A stretch of 58,042 nucleotides of DNA. It comes from Candidatus Aristotella avistercoris (lineage in GTDB: Bacteria > Bacillota > Clostridia > Oscillospirales > Ruminococcaceae). The stretch lies in NCBI GenBank assembly GCA_904397835.1, contig CAJFOV010000015.1, positions 1 to 58,042 of the forward strand. The letters are read 5' to 3'. How positions within the stretch are numbered: position 1 is the stretch's first letter; every line of letters begins with the position of its first letter. Below the pieces are notes generated by a model, which was not told the DNA's origin, did not search any database, and worked only from the letters and a program-made list of their open reading frames with translations. Of the stretch, positions 43,546 through 51,620 are shown piece by piece. The translations under genes were made by a program, and so were the position numbers.

Positions 43546-44424
43546 CTATTTCAAATTCTGGAGGGCCACGCCGCTGACCTTCTTCTCCAGAATGGTACGG
43601 ATGAGTTCCGCCACGTGGGCCCCCGCCTCCACTGGAGGGATGCCCCCCTTGTGGATGTTGGAGACCACCGTGCGGTTGGCCTCTGGCATACCCACCTTGG
43701 GCCGGTAGGCGATGTAGGCGCTCATGCTGTCGGCGGTTGCAAGGCCGGGGCGCTCCCCCAACAGCACACAGACCACCTGGGCGTCCAGGGTCTCCCCAAT
43801 GACGTCCATGGCCGGCACCCGGCCATATTTGACAAAGAAGGGGGTCCCCACCTGAATGCCAAAGCCCTTGAGCCCATCGGTGAGGGCGGGCAGAATATCT
43901 CGAGCGTTGGCGTCCACCGCGGTGCTGCTCAGCCCGTCGGAGAGGTAGATCTGCACCTGGGGGCTGGGAGTACATTTGCTGCGCAGCTCGTTGAGGGTCT
44001 CCGGATCGAACTTACGGCCCAAATCCGGGCGGGTCAGGTGCTCGTTGCGGTCCTTGCACATGGTCTTTACTTCAAAGAGGTTCAAACTTTGGAGAACCTC
44101 CGGGTTCACATCTTTAAAGACGGCGTCTCTGGCCTTGGCGTGGTCCGCCCGCAGGGCCAGCAGGGTCCGGGTCTTGAGCCGGGGGCCCGCCCGCCCCACA
44201 CCGATGCGGGCCGGCGTCTTGCGGCGCATCTGGGCCAGGGCCTCCGGGTCCAGGGGGTTGTCCACCAGGATCTGGCGTTTGACCTCCTCATCGGAGATGT
44301 CCACCAGGGGGCCGTCATAGTCGTTCCCCTCCTGGGGGGCAGCCTGTCCCTGGCCGGAGGGCGCCATCTGCTGCAGGATCTGTTGGACAATCGCTTGAAT
44401 CATCGCCTCATTGAACTCTGCCAT
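43546..44424 (-). CDS. eutC: Ethanolamine ammonia-lyase small subunit
   Basis: A 292-residue EutC subunit of the adenosylcobalamin-dependent lyase that converts ethanolamine to acetaldehyde and ammonia. Typical blocks are RIGVGRAGPRLKTRTLLALR, DHAKARDAVF, IYLSDGLSSTAVDANA, VCVLLGERPGLATADSMSAY and the C-terminal NRTVVSNIHKGGIPPVEAGA. The first 20 residues (MAEFNEAMIQAIVQQILQQM) are an amphipathic helix like the N-terminal signal shown to target EutC in Salmonella. AAAGGAGG precedes the ATG; three bases after eutB. Confidence 0.97.
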   Translation of the reverse strand: MAEFNEAMIQAIVQQILQQMAPSGQGQAAPQEGNDYDGPLVDISDEEVKRQILVDNPLDPEALAQMRRKTPARIGVGRAGPRLKTRTLLALRADHAKARDAVFKDVNPEVLQSLNLFEVKTMCKDRNEHLTRPDLGRKFDPETLNELRSKCTPSPQVQIYLSDGLSSTAVDANARDILPALTDGLKGFGIQVGTPFFVKYGRVPAMDVIGETLDAQVVCVLLGERPGLATADSMSAYIAYRPKVGMPEANRTVVSNIHKGGIPPVEAGAHVAELIRTILEKKVSGVALQNLK

Positions 44425-44427
44425 GGT

Positions 44428-45801
44428 CTAACCCCTCCTTTTGGTGAAGATGGTGGGATCCCCCGCCCGCTCGGTGAGTTTGCCGTTCTCCATAATGCCC
44501 ATCTTTTCCAGCCACTGTTCAAAGGCCCGGATGGGACGCAGGCCCAGGACTTCCCGGATGGCGGCGGCGTCGTGATAGGCGTTGGACTGGTAGTTGAGCA
44601 TCACATCGTCACTGGACGGGACGCCCAAGATATAGGTGACACCGGCCGCTCCCAACAGCACAGAGAGGTTCTCCAGGTCGTTCTGATCGGCCATCATGTG
44701 GTTGGTGTAGCAGCAGTCGCACCCCATGGGGATGCCGGTGAGTTTGGCCATAAAGTGGTCCTCCAGCCCGGCCCGGATCACCTGGCGGCTGTCATAGAGG
44801 TACTCCGGGCCGATGAAGCCCACCACCGTGTTGACCATAAAGGGGCTGAAGCGCTTGGCATAGCCGTAGCATCTCGCCTCCATGGTCACCTGATCCGCCC
44901 CGTAGTGGGCGTCGGAGCTCAGCTCCGAACCCTGGCCCGTCTCAAAGTACAGCAGGTTGGGGCCGGTGGCGGTACCCTGCTTCTTGAGCAGGTCTATGGC
45001 CTCCAACACCGTATCGGTGGTAAAGCCAAAGGCCTCGTTTCCCTTTTGGCTCCCTGCGATGCTCTGGAAGATCAGGTCTGTGGGGGCGCCCTGTTTGACC
45101 GCCTGGATCTGGGTGGTGATGTGGGCCAGCACCACGCACTGGGTGGGGATCTCCCACTCGGTCTTGACCTCATAGAAGCGCTTGAGGATCTCCGAGGCGC
45201 TGCTGACAGAGTCGTTCACCGGGTTCAGACCGATGCAGGCGTCTCCGATGCCATAGCTCAGGCCCTCAAAGAGGGAGGCGGTGATGCCGTCCACGTTGTC
45301 CGTGGGGTGGTTGGGCTGCAGGCGGGTGGAAAAGGTCCCCCGCAGGCCCATGGTGGTGTTGCAGGTGGTGTGGATGCGGATCTTGCTGGCCGCATAGATC
45401 AGGTCCAGGTTGGACATGATCTTGCAGACCCCGGCGATCATCTCGCTGGTCAGGCCCCGGCTGATGCGCTTGATGTCCGCTTCGCTGGTCTTGTAGCTCA
45501 GGAGCCACTCCCGCAGGTCGCTGACGGTCCAGTTTTTGATCTCGTCATAGATGCGCTCGTTGACCGCATCCTGGATGATGCGGGTCACATCGTCCGTCTC
45601 GTAATCCACCACCGGGTGGTTGCGCAGATCGCTCAAAAGGAGGTTGGAGAGCACCTCTTTGGCGGCGATGCGCTCGGTGTCGCTGCTGGCTGCAATGCCC
45701 GCCAGCACGTCGCCGGATTTTTGTTCGTTGGCCTTGGCGAGTACCTCCTTGACGGATTGGAACTCGTACACTTGGCCGGCCAACAGTGTTTTCAGTCTCA
45801 A
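44428..45801 (-). CDS. eutB: Ethanolamine ammonia-lyase large subunit
   Basis: A 457-residue EutB, the TIM-barrel catalytic subunit of ethanolamine ammonia-lyase. Strong family blocks: MRLKTLLAGQVYEFQSVKEV, GDVLAGIAASSDTERIAAK, LQPNHPTDNVDGI, PTQCVVLAHITTQIQAVKQG, NTVVGFIGPEYLYDSRQVIR, MGCDCCYTNHMMADQN. I start it at TTG 45801: AAGGAGG lies eight bases upstream and the family N terminus begins here. The ATG 33 bases earlier lies in the eutA 3' end. Forms an (alpha-beta)6 complex with EutC. Confidence 0.97.
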   Translation of the reverse strand: MRLKTLLAGQVYEFQSVKEVLAKANEQKSGDVLAGIAASSDTERIAAKEVLSNLLLSDLRNHPVVDYETDDVTRIIQDAVNERIYDEIKNWTVSDLREWLLSYKTSEADIKRISRGLTSEMIAGVCKIMSNLDLIYAASKIRIHTTCNTTMGLRGTFSTRLQPNHPTDNVDGITASLFEGLSYGIGDACIGLNPVNDSVSSASEILKRFYEVKTEWEIPTQCVVLAHITTQIQAVKQGAPTDLIFQSIAGSQKGNEAFGFTTDTVLEAIDLLKKQGTATGPNLLYFETGQGSELSSDAHYGADQVTMEARCYGYAKRFSPFMVNTVVGFIGPEYLYDSRQVIRAGLEDHFMAKLTGIPMGCDCCYTNHMMADQNDLENLSVLLGAAGVTYILGVPSSDDVMLNYQSNAYHDAAAIREVLGLRPIRAFEQWLEKMGIMENGKLTERAGDPTIFTKRRG

Positions 45802-45826
45802 TTGTGGGTCCTCCTTTGCTGTGTTC

Positions 45827-47257
45827 CTATCCAAAGATCAGGGTTTTGACCACCACAGGGATGGCCATGCCGCCCATGAGGGGTTTGCCCATGTCCAAAT
45901 AATCCCCCGGACGCGCCCTGACACTGTCGATACAGATGAGATCCCGCCCCGGGGCCACCAACCGTTTCATGGCCTGGCCCAGGGACTTTGCAAAGTCGTG
46001 CTCCGTGAGCACCAGGATGGGTCTGTTTGCTGGAATATAGATCTCCCCCGTCTTGGCAAGGCCCTGTGCCAGGTTGCACAGCTGCCCATAGCTGGGGTTT
46101 TTGGTGTGGGTCAGGCAGAAGAGCAGGTTCTCGGTCTGATTCTGCTGCAGGAACCAGGCGGTGGCCTCCTCCAGGGGCCGGGGATCCCCGGCCGCCAGGG
46201 CCTCCTCCACCCTGGTCTCCAGCACAAAGGCCGGGACATTCTTGATGGGGAAGACCTCCTCCCGGCTGTAGGTAATGGTGCTGCCGCTCAAGGTGGTGGT
46301 GTAGGAGCCCGCCCCCACCACCGTGGCCCGGATGGTCTCCTTGGCCGGGAGCACCTTGCTCCTGATATACAGGTCGCTGCCCCGGATGGCGTCGGCCAGA
46401 AACACGCCGATGTCTCCGTACCGGTACAGATCACCTCCCGCGTGGTAGATATAGTCGGCCACTCCGCCGGAGAAGGAGATGTTCGGCGCCGGCTGTTCCA
46501 GCTGTAGGGGGCTGCTGCCGGCAGTCTGCATCGTCTGGCAGAGGGAATCCTGAGGCTCCAGGGCCATGGCCTGGGTGAGAACCTGGGCCATGCGCTTGGT
46601 CAAAATATGGATGTCGTCCTCCTGGATGCGGTCCCCTACCTTCAGTTGGACCTTACAGTCCTGGGCAATGACCTGCATCCGGGGGCTGATGTAGGTGATG
46701 CGGCGCTCCCCGTCCAGTTTGATGAGGCGCCCGCCAATGTCGTAACAGCCCTTGGACACCAGTTCCCCACAGTGGAACACGGCAATGTTGGTGGTGCCCC
46801 CGCCGATGTCCAGGTTGGCCACCGTGCAGTTATACTCCTCTGAGTACTGCTGGGCCCCGGCCCCCTTGGCGGCGATGATGGACTCCAGATCCGGCCCGGC
46901 GGTGGCCACCACAAAATCCCCTGCCAGCTGGCTCAGGGTCTGGGTCACCAGGGCGGCGTTCTCCTTGCGGGCGGACTCTCCCGTGATGATCACCGCCCCG
47001 GTCTGGATCATGCTGGGGGTGATGCCCGCCTTCTGGTATTCCTTTTCTAGGATCTTTTGGACCTGATCGATGTCAATTTTGATCCCATCCACCAGGGGGG
47101 TCAGGTAAATATCGCTGCGGTAGATGATCTCCTGCTCCACAATGGCCACCCGAGGGACCGAAAAGCAGGAGGCAGTATTTTCAATTTCAAACCGGCTGAC
47201 CACCATGCTAGTGGTGGAGGTTCCAATGTCGATGCCGACGCTCAAAATTTCGCTCAT
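45827..47257 (-). CDS. eutA: Ethanolamine ammonia-lyase reactivase EutA
   Basis: A 476-residue actin/Hsp70-fold ATPase that exchanges damaged cobalamin out of the lyase. It starts SEILSVGIDIGTSTTSMVVS, a phosphate-1 motif, and has NLDIGGGTTNIAVFHCGELV (phosphate 2) and NISFSGGVADYIYHAGGDLY (adenosine region). ATG 47257 follows AGGAG by ten bases; an upstream in-frame start lacks support. Between eutV and eutB; it begins 35 bases after the eutV stop codon. Confidence 0.96.
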   Translation of the reverse strand: MSEILSVGIDIGTSTTSMVVSRFEIENTASCFSVPRVAIVEQEIIYRSDIYLTPLVDGIKIDIDQVQKILEKEYQKAGITPSMIQTGAVIITGESARKENAALVTQTLSQLAGDFVVATAGPDLESIIAAKGAGAQQYSEEYNCTVANLDIGGGTTNIAVFHCGELVSKGCYDIGGRLIKLDGERRITYISPRMQVIAQDCKVQLKVGDRIQEDDIHILTKRMAQVLTQAMALEPQDSLCQTMQTAGSSPLQLEQPAPNISFSGGVADYIYHAGGDLYRYGDIGVFLADAIRGSDLYIRSKVLPAKETIRATVVGAGSYTTTLSGSTITYSREEVFPIKNVPAFVLETRVEEALAAGDPRPLEEATAWFLQQNQTENLLFCLTHTKNPSYGQLCNLAQGLAKTGEIYIPANRPILVLTEHDFAKSLGQAMKRLVAPGRDLICIDSVRARPGDYLDMGKPLMGGMAIPVVVKTLIFG

Positions 47258-47292
47258 TGGTGCTGTTCTCCTGTCCCAATGTTCCACTGTCC

Positions 47293-47883
47293 CTAGGGGA
47301 CATCCGGCATGGACTGGTGGCTCATAATGATCAGCTGGGCAATCTGCCCCATGGGAACCCGCTTGTTCATACTGAGCATACGGATATAGTCATAGGCGTC
47401 TGCCTCACTGATTTTGCGCTTTTCCATGAGCAGGCCCTTGGCCTTTTCCACCAGTTTGCGGTCCTCCATCTTCTTTTCCCGCTCCTCAATATCCCGCTTC
47501 AGGCTCTGGAACTCCCGGCTGCGGGCCACCGCCACCTCAATGGCGGGGATGAGGGATTTGGAATCAATGGGCTTTACAATATAGCCCATGATCCCCAGGT
47601 ATTTGGCCTGTTGGATGAAGGCGTCGTCGCTGTAGGCGGTGGTCAAAATGACACAGGGGGCAAGGTTCTCCTCCGTGATGACCTTGGCCGCTGACAAGCC
47701 ATCCAATATGGGCATCTTGATGTCCAACAGAATCACGTCCGGGGAGAGGGTCTTGCAGAGGTTGATGGCGTCAAAGCCGTCGGAGGCCTCCCCCACCACC
47801 TCATAGCCATGCCCCTGCAATTGCTCCCGAATGTCCAGGCGGATGATGGTCTCATCGTCCGCTATGACCACCTTCAGCCCCAT
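47293..47883 (-). CDS. eutV: ANTAR response regulator EutV
   Basis: A 196-residue response regulator with an RNA-binding ANTAR output. Receiver domain (1-120) has acidic pocket Asp9/Asp10, phospho-acceptor Asp54 (ILLDIKMP), Thr in LTTAY and Lys in VKPID. A coiled-coil linker (about 120-140) leads to the ANTAR domain (about 140-190, KLVEKAKGLLMEKRKISEAD and AYDYIRMLSMNKR). Phosphorylated EutV dimers bind paired hairpins in mRNA leaders and prevent termination. ATG 47883 follows GGGAGGAG. First gene of the eut operon, behind its own probable ANTAR element. Confidence 0.97.
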   Translation of the reverse strand: MGLKVVIADDETIIRLDIREQLQGHGYEVVGEASDGFDAINLCKTLSPDVILLDIKMPILDGLSAAKVITEENLAPCVILTTAYSDDAFIQQAKYLGIMGYIVKPIDSKSLIPAIEVAVARSREFQSLKRDIEEREKKMEDRKLVEKAKGLLMEKRKISEADAYDYIRMLSMNKRVPMGQIAQLIIMSHQSMPDVP

Positions 47884-47930
47884 ATTCTTCTCCTCCCTCT
47901 GTCCGGTACGTATCCCGCCGCAAAATGGAT

Positions 47931-47973
47931 AAAGGGCCCCAAGCCATGGCCTCGCCATAGCCTGAGCCCCTTT
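47931..47973 (-). terminator. Terminator-like hairpin in the eutV leader
   Basis: RNA strand: AAAGGGGC...GCCCUUU outer stem and AGGCUAUGGC / GCCAUGGCUU inner stem (two wobble pairs), loop GAG. It is followed by a loose U tract (UUUAUCCAUUUU). Its 5' arm overlaps the second hairpin of the ANTAR element, so the two structures exclude each other. Confidence 0.6.
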
Positions 47974-48007
47974 GCTCCTTTATGCGGAAAACGCCGTTGT
48001 AGTCCGC
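47964..48007 (-). promoter_or_regulatory. Dual-hairpin ANTAR (EutV) antitermination element
   Basis: Hairpin 1 (48007-47984): 5-bp stem GCGGA / UCCGC, a CU/UU mismatch, AC/GU, hexaloop AACGGC. A 6-base linker AUAAAG follows. Hairpin 2 (47977-47964): GAGC / GCUC, hexaloop AAAGGG. Both loops have A at position 1 and G at position 4, the known EutV recognition rule. It starts about nine bases from the predicted transcript start. Confidence 0.7.
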
Positions 48008-48022
48008 TGATCAATTAACTTT

Positions 48023-48051
48023 ATGATACCGAATCCATCAGGGAATGTCAA
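48023..48051 (-). promoter_or_regulatory. Sigma-A promoter of the eut operon
   Basis: TTGACA (48051-48046), 17 bases, TATCAT (48028-48023). Start predicted near 48016, giving a leader of about 133 bases with the ANTAR element and terminator before eutV. Confidence 0.8.
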
Positions 48052-48207
48052 GAATTCTTTTGGGCACGCGGCCGAAAATCTGGGCCTATTCCCCAAATTT
48101 CCAGGAGGGCTGCCCGGATCCCTATTTTCGAGAGGGCCGAACTTGGCCAGCAAATATAGATGACAGAAAAGCCTTGAGAAAATTTAGTTGGAAGTTGCCT
48201 CTCCCCC

Positions 48208-48236
48208 TTGCAAAGCACACCATGATCTGATATGAT
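48208..48236 (+). promoter_or_regulatory. Sigma-A promoter of the CNNM-type gene
   Basis: TTGCAA (48208-48213), 17 bases, TATGAT (48231-48236). Start predicted near 48243, leaving a 250-base leader. Confidence 0.65.
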
Positions 48237-48242
48237 ATCAAT

Positions 48243-48385
48243 TAATTTCCATATCACTCTTTGACATAGAGTCAAAACTTGAGCTAGACCAGAAAGGAAG
48301 AACGGTAACACACAGATGGACGAAGACGCTGGCCCTACACGGCCCTTTTCTATCCCCGCCCAGTGTGACAGCTTTGAATCATAAG
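48243..48385 (+). promoter_or_regulatory. Structured leader, candidate riboswitch aptamer
   Basis: Between the promoter and a terminator there are hairpin TTTGAC / GTCAAA (near 48260-48276), GGCC CTACAC GGCC (near 48333-48346) and a long-range CACAC / GTGTG pair that would enclose the second. The stretch AGAAAGGAAGAACGGTAAC is unpaired-looking and purine rich. I compared it from memory with M-box, yybP-ykoY, ydaO, crcB, ykkC and SRP RNA and found no match. Confidence 0.4.
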
Positions 48386-48439
48386 AGCATGACCTGCTTT
48401 TCCGCCCTTGCGGCAGAAAAGAACGGGGCATGCTTTTTT
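48386..48439 (+). terminator. Leader terminator/attenuator of the CNNM-type gene
   Basis: AGCATG / CATGCT outer stem encloses CTTTTCCGC...GCGG..GAAAAG, followed by TTTTTT. It ends 53 bases before the start codon, so transcription must pass it to reach the gene. Confidence 0.75.
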
Positions 48440-48492
48440 GCTTATTTTTCACTCACAATTTTCATCACAGAAAGGAAGCAAGGAATTTTTCT

Positions 48493-49818
48493 ATGGCCAG
48501 TTCACTCATTCTGCTGGTGATCCTCACCGCCCTCAACGCAGTGTTTGCCAGCGCCGAAATCGCAGTTCTCTCCACCAATGAGGGCCACCTCAAAATGATG
48601 CAATCCCATGGAGACAAGCGGGCCCGCCGCCTGCTGGCTCTCACAAAACAGCCTGCCCGTTTTTTGGCCACCATTCAGGTCGCCATCACTCTGGCCGGCC
48701 TTCTCAGCAGTGCCTTTGCCGCTGAAAATTTTGCCGGTCCTTTGACCAACTGGTTGCTGGGGATGGGGGTTCCCATCTCGGAAGGGGTGCTGCGGCCCAT
48801 CTCCCTACTGGTCATCACGGTGATCCTGGCCTATTTTAACCTGATCTTCGGTGAACTGGTGCCCAAACGTGTGGCCATGAAAAAGGCAGAAAGCCTTTCA
48901 CTGAAACTGTCCGGCCTGTTGTATTTTGTCTCCAAATGCGCCGCTCCTCTGGTGGCCCTGCTGACTGCCTCCACCAATGGAGTGCTACGCCTCATGGGAC
49001 TGGACCCCAACCAGAATGAGGAGGAGGTCTCTGAGGAGGATATCCTCTTGATGCTCTCCCAAGGGCGGGCCCAGGGCGTCATCAAACAGCATGAGGATGA
49101 GCTGATCCAAAATATCTTTGAGTTTGACGACACCACGGCTGAGCAGCTCTGCACCCATCGTACCGATCTGATGATGCTGGATTTAGAGGACTTTGACCAG
49201 TGGGAAGAGACCATTCGTAGCAGCCGCTACACCTATTACCCCATTTACCAGGAGGAAAAAGACGATGTCATCGGCATCCTCAGCGCCAAAAAGTATTTCC
49301 GATTGGACAACCGGAACGATCGCGCCGCCGTCCTGGAACAGACAGTCACCAAGCCCCTTTTCCTTCTAAAGAGCATGAAAGCGGACCGGGTGTTTGCCGC
49401 GCTGCAGCAGGCCCATCAGGGCCTGGCCCTGTTGGTAGATGAGCATGGCGGGCTCTATGGCATGGTCACCCTCCATGACCTGCTGGAGGCCCTTGTTGGG
49501 CAGTTGAACTATGAGGCTTTGGCTGAAGAGCCAGTTCGGCGAGTGGGCGACAACCTGTGGAGAGTCCACGGAATGAGCAGCCTCACTGACCTGGAGCGGG
49601 CTCTGGAGATGGAACTTCCCACAGAGGAGCACGAGACGCTCAATGGTATGATCTATGAGCTCATCAAGCGCATCCCTGAGGATGGGGAACAGTTTGAGTG
49701 CGATGGTTACGGCCTGCACATCAAGGTGGAACAGGTCAAACACCGCCGGGTGGTGAGCTGTCTCGTGAGCAAAGCGCCACTTGCTTCTGCCCAGGCACAG
49801 GAACAGCCAGAGGATTGA
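48493..49818 (+). CDS. CNNM/HlyC-CorC family membrane transporter
   Basis: A 441-residue protein of the DUF21-CBS-CorC_HlyC family. The DUF21 membrane domain (about 1-190) has FASAEIAVLSTNE and ATIQVAITLAGLLSSAFAAE, followed by NLIFGELVPKRVAMKKAE. The CBS pair (about 205-330) has TAEQLCTHRTDLMMLD and GLYGMVTLHDLLEALVG; the C-terminal CorC_HlyC domain starts near 345 (RVHGMSSLTDLERAL). Relatives such as MpfA export Mg2+; others handle cobalt or sodium. ATG 48493 follows AAGGAA by seven bases. Divergent from the eut operon. The structured leader suggests ion- or metabolite-controlled attenuation. Confidence 0.92.
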   Translation: MASSLILLVILTALNAVFASAEIAVLSTNEGHLKMMQSHGDKRARRLLALTKQPARFLATIQVAITLAGLLSSAFAAENFAGPLTNWLLGMGVPISEGVLRPISLLVITVILAYFNLIFGELVPKRVAMKKAESLSLKLSGLLYFVSKCAAPLVALLTASTNGVLRLMGLDPNQNEEEVSEEDILLMLSQGRAQGVIKQHEDELIQNIFEFDDTTAEQLCTHRTDLMMLDLEDFDQWEETIRSSRYTYYPIYQEEKDDVIGILSAKKYFRLDNRNDRAAVLEQTVTKPLFLLKSMKADRVFAALQQAHQGLALLVDEHGGLYGMVTLHDLLEALVGQLNYEALAEEPVRRVGDNLWRVHGMSSLTDLERALEMELPTEEHETLNGMIYELIKRIPEDGEQFECDGYGLHIKVEQVKHRRVVSCLVSKAPLASAQAQEQPED

Positions 49819-50062
49819 TTGTCGCATAGATCCCATCGAAAAGATCTCCCGAGGGCAAAGTAAAACCACTAGCAGACGAGCGGTTTGTTCAGGCTCCAGA
49901 TGGATCCGTACTTGTTGAACCTCTGGAAGGGATGCTGAAAAATATCATCGCAGCCCTTGCGCTGCAACTGGCAAACCATTCACACGTGTCTATTTACCCT
50001 TTATTTGCCAAGGCTTTGTTATTGATCCCTGGTAGAACCAGGGGTAGCCTAACGGCACGAAA

Positions 50063-50108
50063 AACACCGGGAACAAAGCGGTTGCTTTGTTCCCGGTGTT
50101 ACTTTTTA
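50063..50108. terminator. Bidirectional terminator, CNNM gene and liv operon
   Basis: A 17-bp perfect stem AACACCGGGAACAAAGC / GCTTTGTTCCCGGTGTT, loop GGTT, then ACTTTTTATT on plus and TTCGTGC on minus. It sits in a 309-base convergent gap with nothing else recognised. Confidence 0.88.
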
Positions 50109-50127
50109 TTCAAATACCTTGACCCCG

Positions 50128-50832
50128 CTATGCACCCAAGTATGCTTTACGGACATTGTCATCGTTCATCAGATCCTTGGCGTCCCCGCTCATGGCAATG
50201 CGCCCGGTCTCAATGACATAGGCCCGGTTGGCAATGGAGAGGGCCATGCGTGCATTCTGCTCCACCAAAAGAATGGTCACGCCGCCTGCGTTGACCTCCT
50301 GGATGATGTGGAAGATCTCTTTGACCAGTAGGGGGGACAGGCCCATGGAAGGCTCATCCATCAATAGAATCTTGGGCTTGGACATAAGTGCCCTGCCCAT
50401 GGCCAACATCTGCTGCTCACCGCCGCTTAGGGTTCCGGCAGCCTGGCGGTAGCGCTCCTTCAGGCGCGGGAAGCGGGCGTACACCTTTTCCAGGTCCTCC
50501 TGGATCCCGGCCCGGTCTTTGCGGGAGAATGCTCCCATCTCCAGATTCTCCTGCACTGTCATGGAGGCAAAGATCCGCCGACCTTCGGGCACATGGGCCA
50601 CTCCCAATCGGATGATTTTGGACGGGTCGGTGGAAAGCAGGTTGTGGTCATTCCAAAGTACCTGCCCGCTGGTGGCCTTTTTCATGCCCGTAATGGTCTG
50701 TAAGACAGTGGTCTTGCCAGCACCATTGGACCCAATGAGAGAGACAATCTCCCCATCCCGCACCTCCAGGCTCACATTCCGGATGGCATGGATGGCGCCA
50801 TAGTGCACATTCAAATCCTTCACTTGCAGCAT
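50128..50832 (-). CDS. livF: Branched-chain amino acid ABC transporter ATPase LivF
   Basis: A 234-residue ATP-binding subunit. Walker A GSNGAGKTT, signature LSGGEQQM, Walker B ILLMDEPSMGLSP and the switch His in LLVEQNARMAL identify it. LivF type is shown by the short length and QNARMALSIANRAYVIETGR ending. It partners LivG on the LivH/LivM channel. GGAGGGG precedes the ATG. Last gene of livKHMGF. Confidence 0.95.
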   Translation of the reverse strand: MLQVKDLNVHYGAIHAIRNVSLEVRDGEIVSLIGSNGAGKTTVLQTITGMKKATSGQVLWNDHNLLSTDPSKIIRLGVAHVPEGRRIFASMTVQENLEMGAFSRKDRAGIQEDLEKVYARFPRLKERYRQAAGTLSGGEQQMLAMGRALMSKPKILLMDEPSMGLSPLLVKEIFHIIQEVNAGGVTILLVEQNARMALSIANRAYVIETGRIAMSGDAKDLMNDDNVRKAYLGA

Positions 50833-50843
50833 TGTTTCCCCTC

Positions 50844-51620
50844 CTACTCATCGTCGCCCAAATAGGCTGCAATCACTTTGGGGTTGTTGGCCACCTCAAA
50901 GGGCGTTCCACTGGCGATGATGTTGCCATAATCCAGCACAATGATCCGCTCACAGATGCCCATGACCAGGCTCATGTCGTGCTCAATGAGCAGGATGGAA
51001 AGCTGAAATTGCTCCCGGATGGTGGCAATGGCATCCATCAATTCCGCCGTTTCCGTAGGATTCATGCCTGCTGCCGGTTCATCCAACAATAGCACTTTGG
51101 CTCCCGTGGCCATAGCGCGCACAATCTCCAGCTTACGTTGTTTGCCGTAGGGCAGGTTGGCGGCCAGGCTATCTGCCTCCCCCTCCATATGGAAGATGGC
51201 AAGCAGTTCTCTGGCCTTTCGATCGATCTCCTGCTCCTCCCGCCAATAGGAGCCAATGCGCAGAATGCTGGAGAGAACAGAATATTTCATATGTTGGTTA
51301 AAGGCCACCTTCACATTGTCCAGCACGGTCAGATTCTTAAACAGCCGGATGTTTTGGAAGGTCCGGGCAATGCCCTGGGCGGTCATCTGGTGGGGCTTTT
51401 TGCTATGAACCACCTTGCCATTGATATAGATTGCCCCCTCTGTGGGCTGATAGACCCCCGTCAGCAGGTTAAACACGGTGGTCTTGCCAGCGCCGTTGGG
51501 CCCGATGAGGCCCACCAGTTCGCTGGCCCCCAGTTCAATGTTGAAGTCAGAGACCGCCTTGAGTCCTCCAAAGGAGATCCCCAGGTGCTCTGCCTTGAGC
51601 ACTGCCTGACTGCTACTCAT
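50844..51620 (-). CDS. livG: Branched-chain amino acid ABC transporter ATPase LivG
   Basis: A 258-residue ATP-binding subunit with Walker A GPNGAGKTT, the LivG-specific insert IARTFQNIRLFKNLTVLDNV, signature LPYGKQRKLEI (the LSGGQ equivalent in LivG), Walker B VLLLDEPAAGMNPTE and switch ILLIEHDMSLVM. ATG 51620 overlaps the livM 3' end by eight bases and follows AGGGGG by eight; the GTG nine bases earlier has no site. Confidence 0.95.
   Translation of the reverse strand: MSSSQAVLKAEHLGISFGGLKAVSDFNIELGASELVGLIGPNGAGKTTVFNLLTGVYQPTEGAIYINGKVVHSKKPHQMTAQGIARTFQNIRLFKNLTVLDNVKVAFNQHMKYSVLSSILRIGSYWREEQEIDRKARELLAIFHMEGEADSLAANLPYGKQRKLEIVRAMATGAKVLLLDEPAAGMNPTETAELMDAIATIREQFQLSILLIEHDMSLVMGICERIIVLDYGNIIASGTPFEVANNPKVIAAYLGDDE

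Noticed and set aside
45802-45834. ATG 45834 as the eutB start
   Set aside because: The extra 11 residues lie in the end of eutA and are absent from EutB proteins. TTG 45801 has AAGGAGG at ideal distance.
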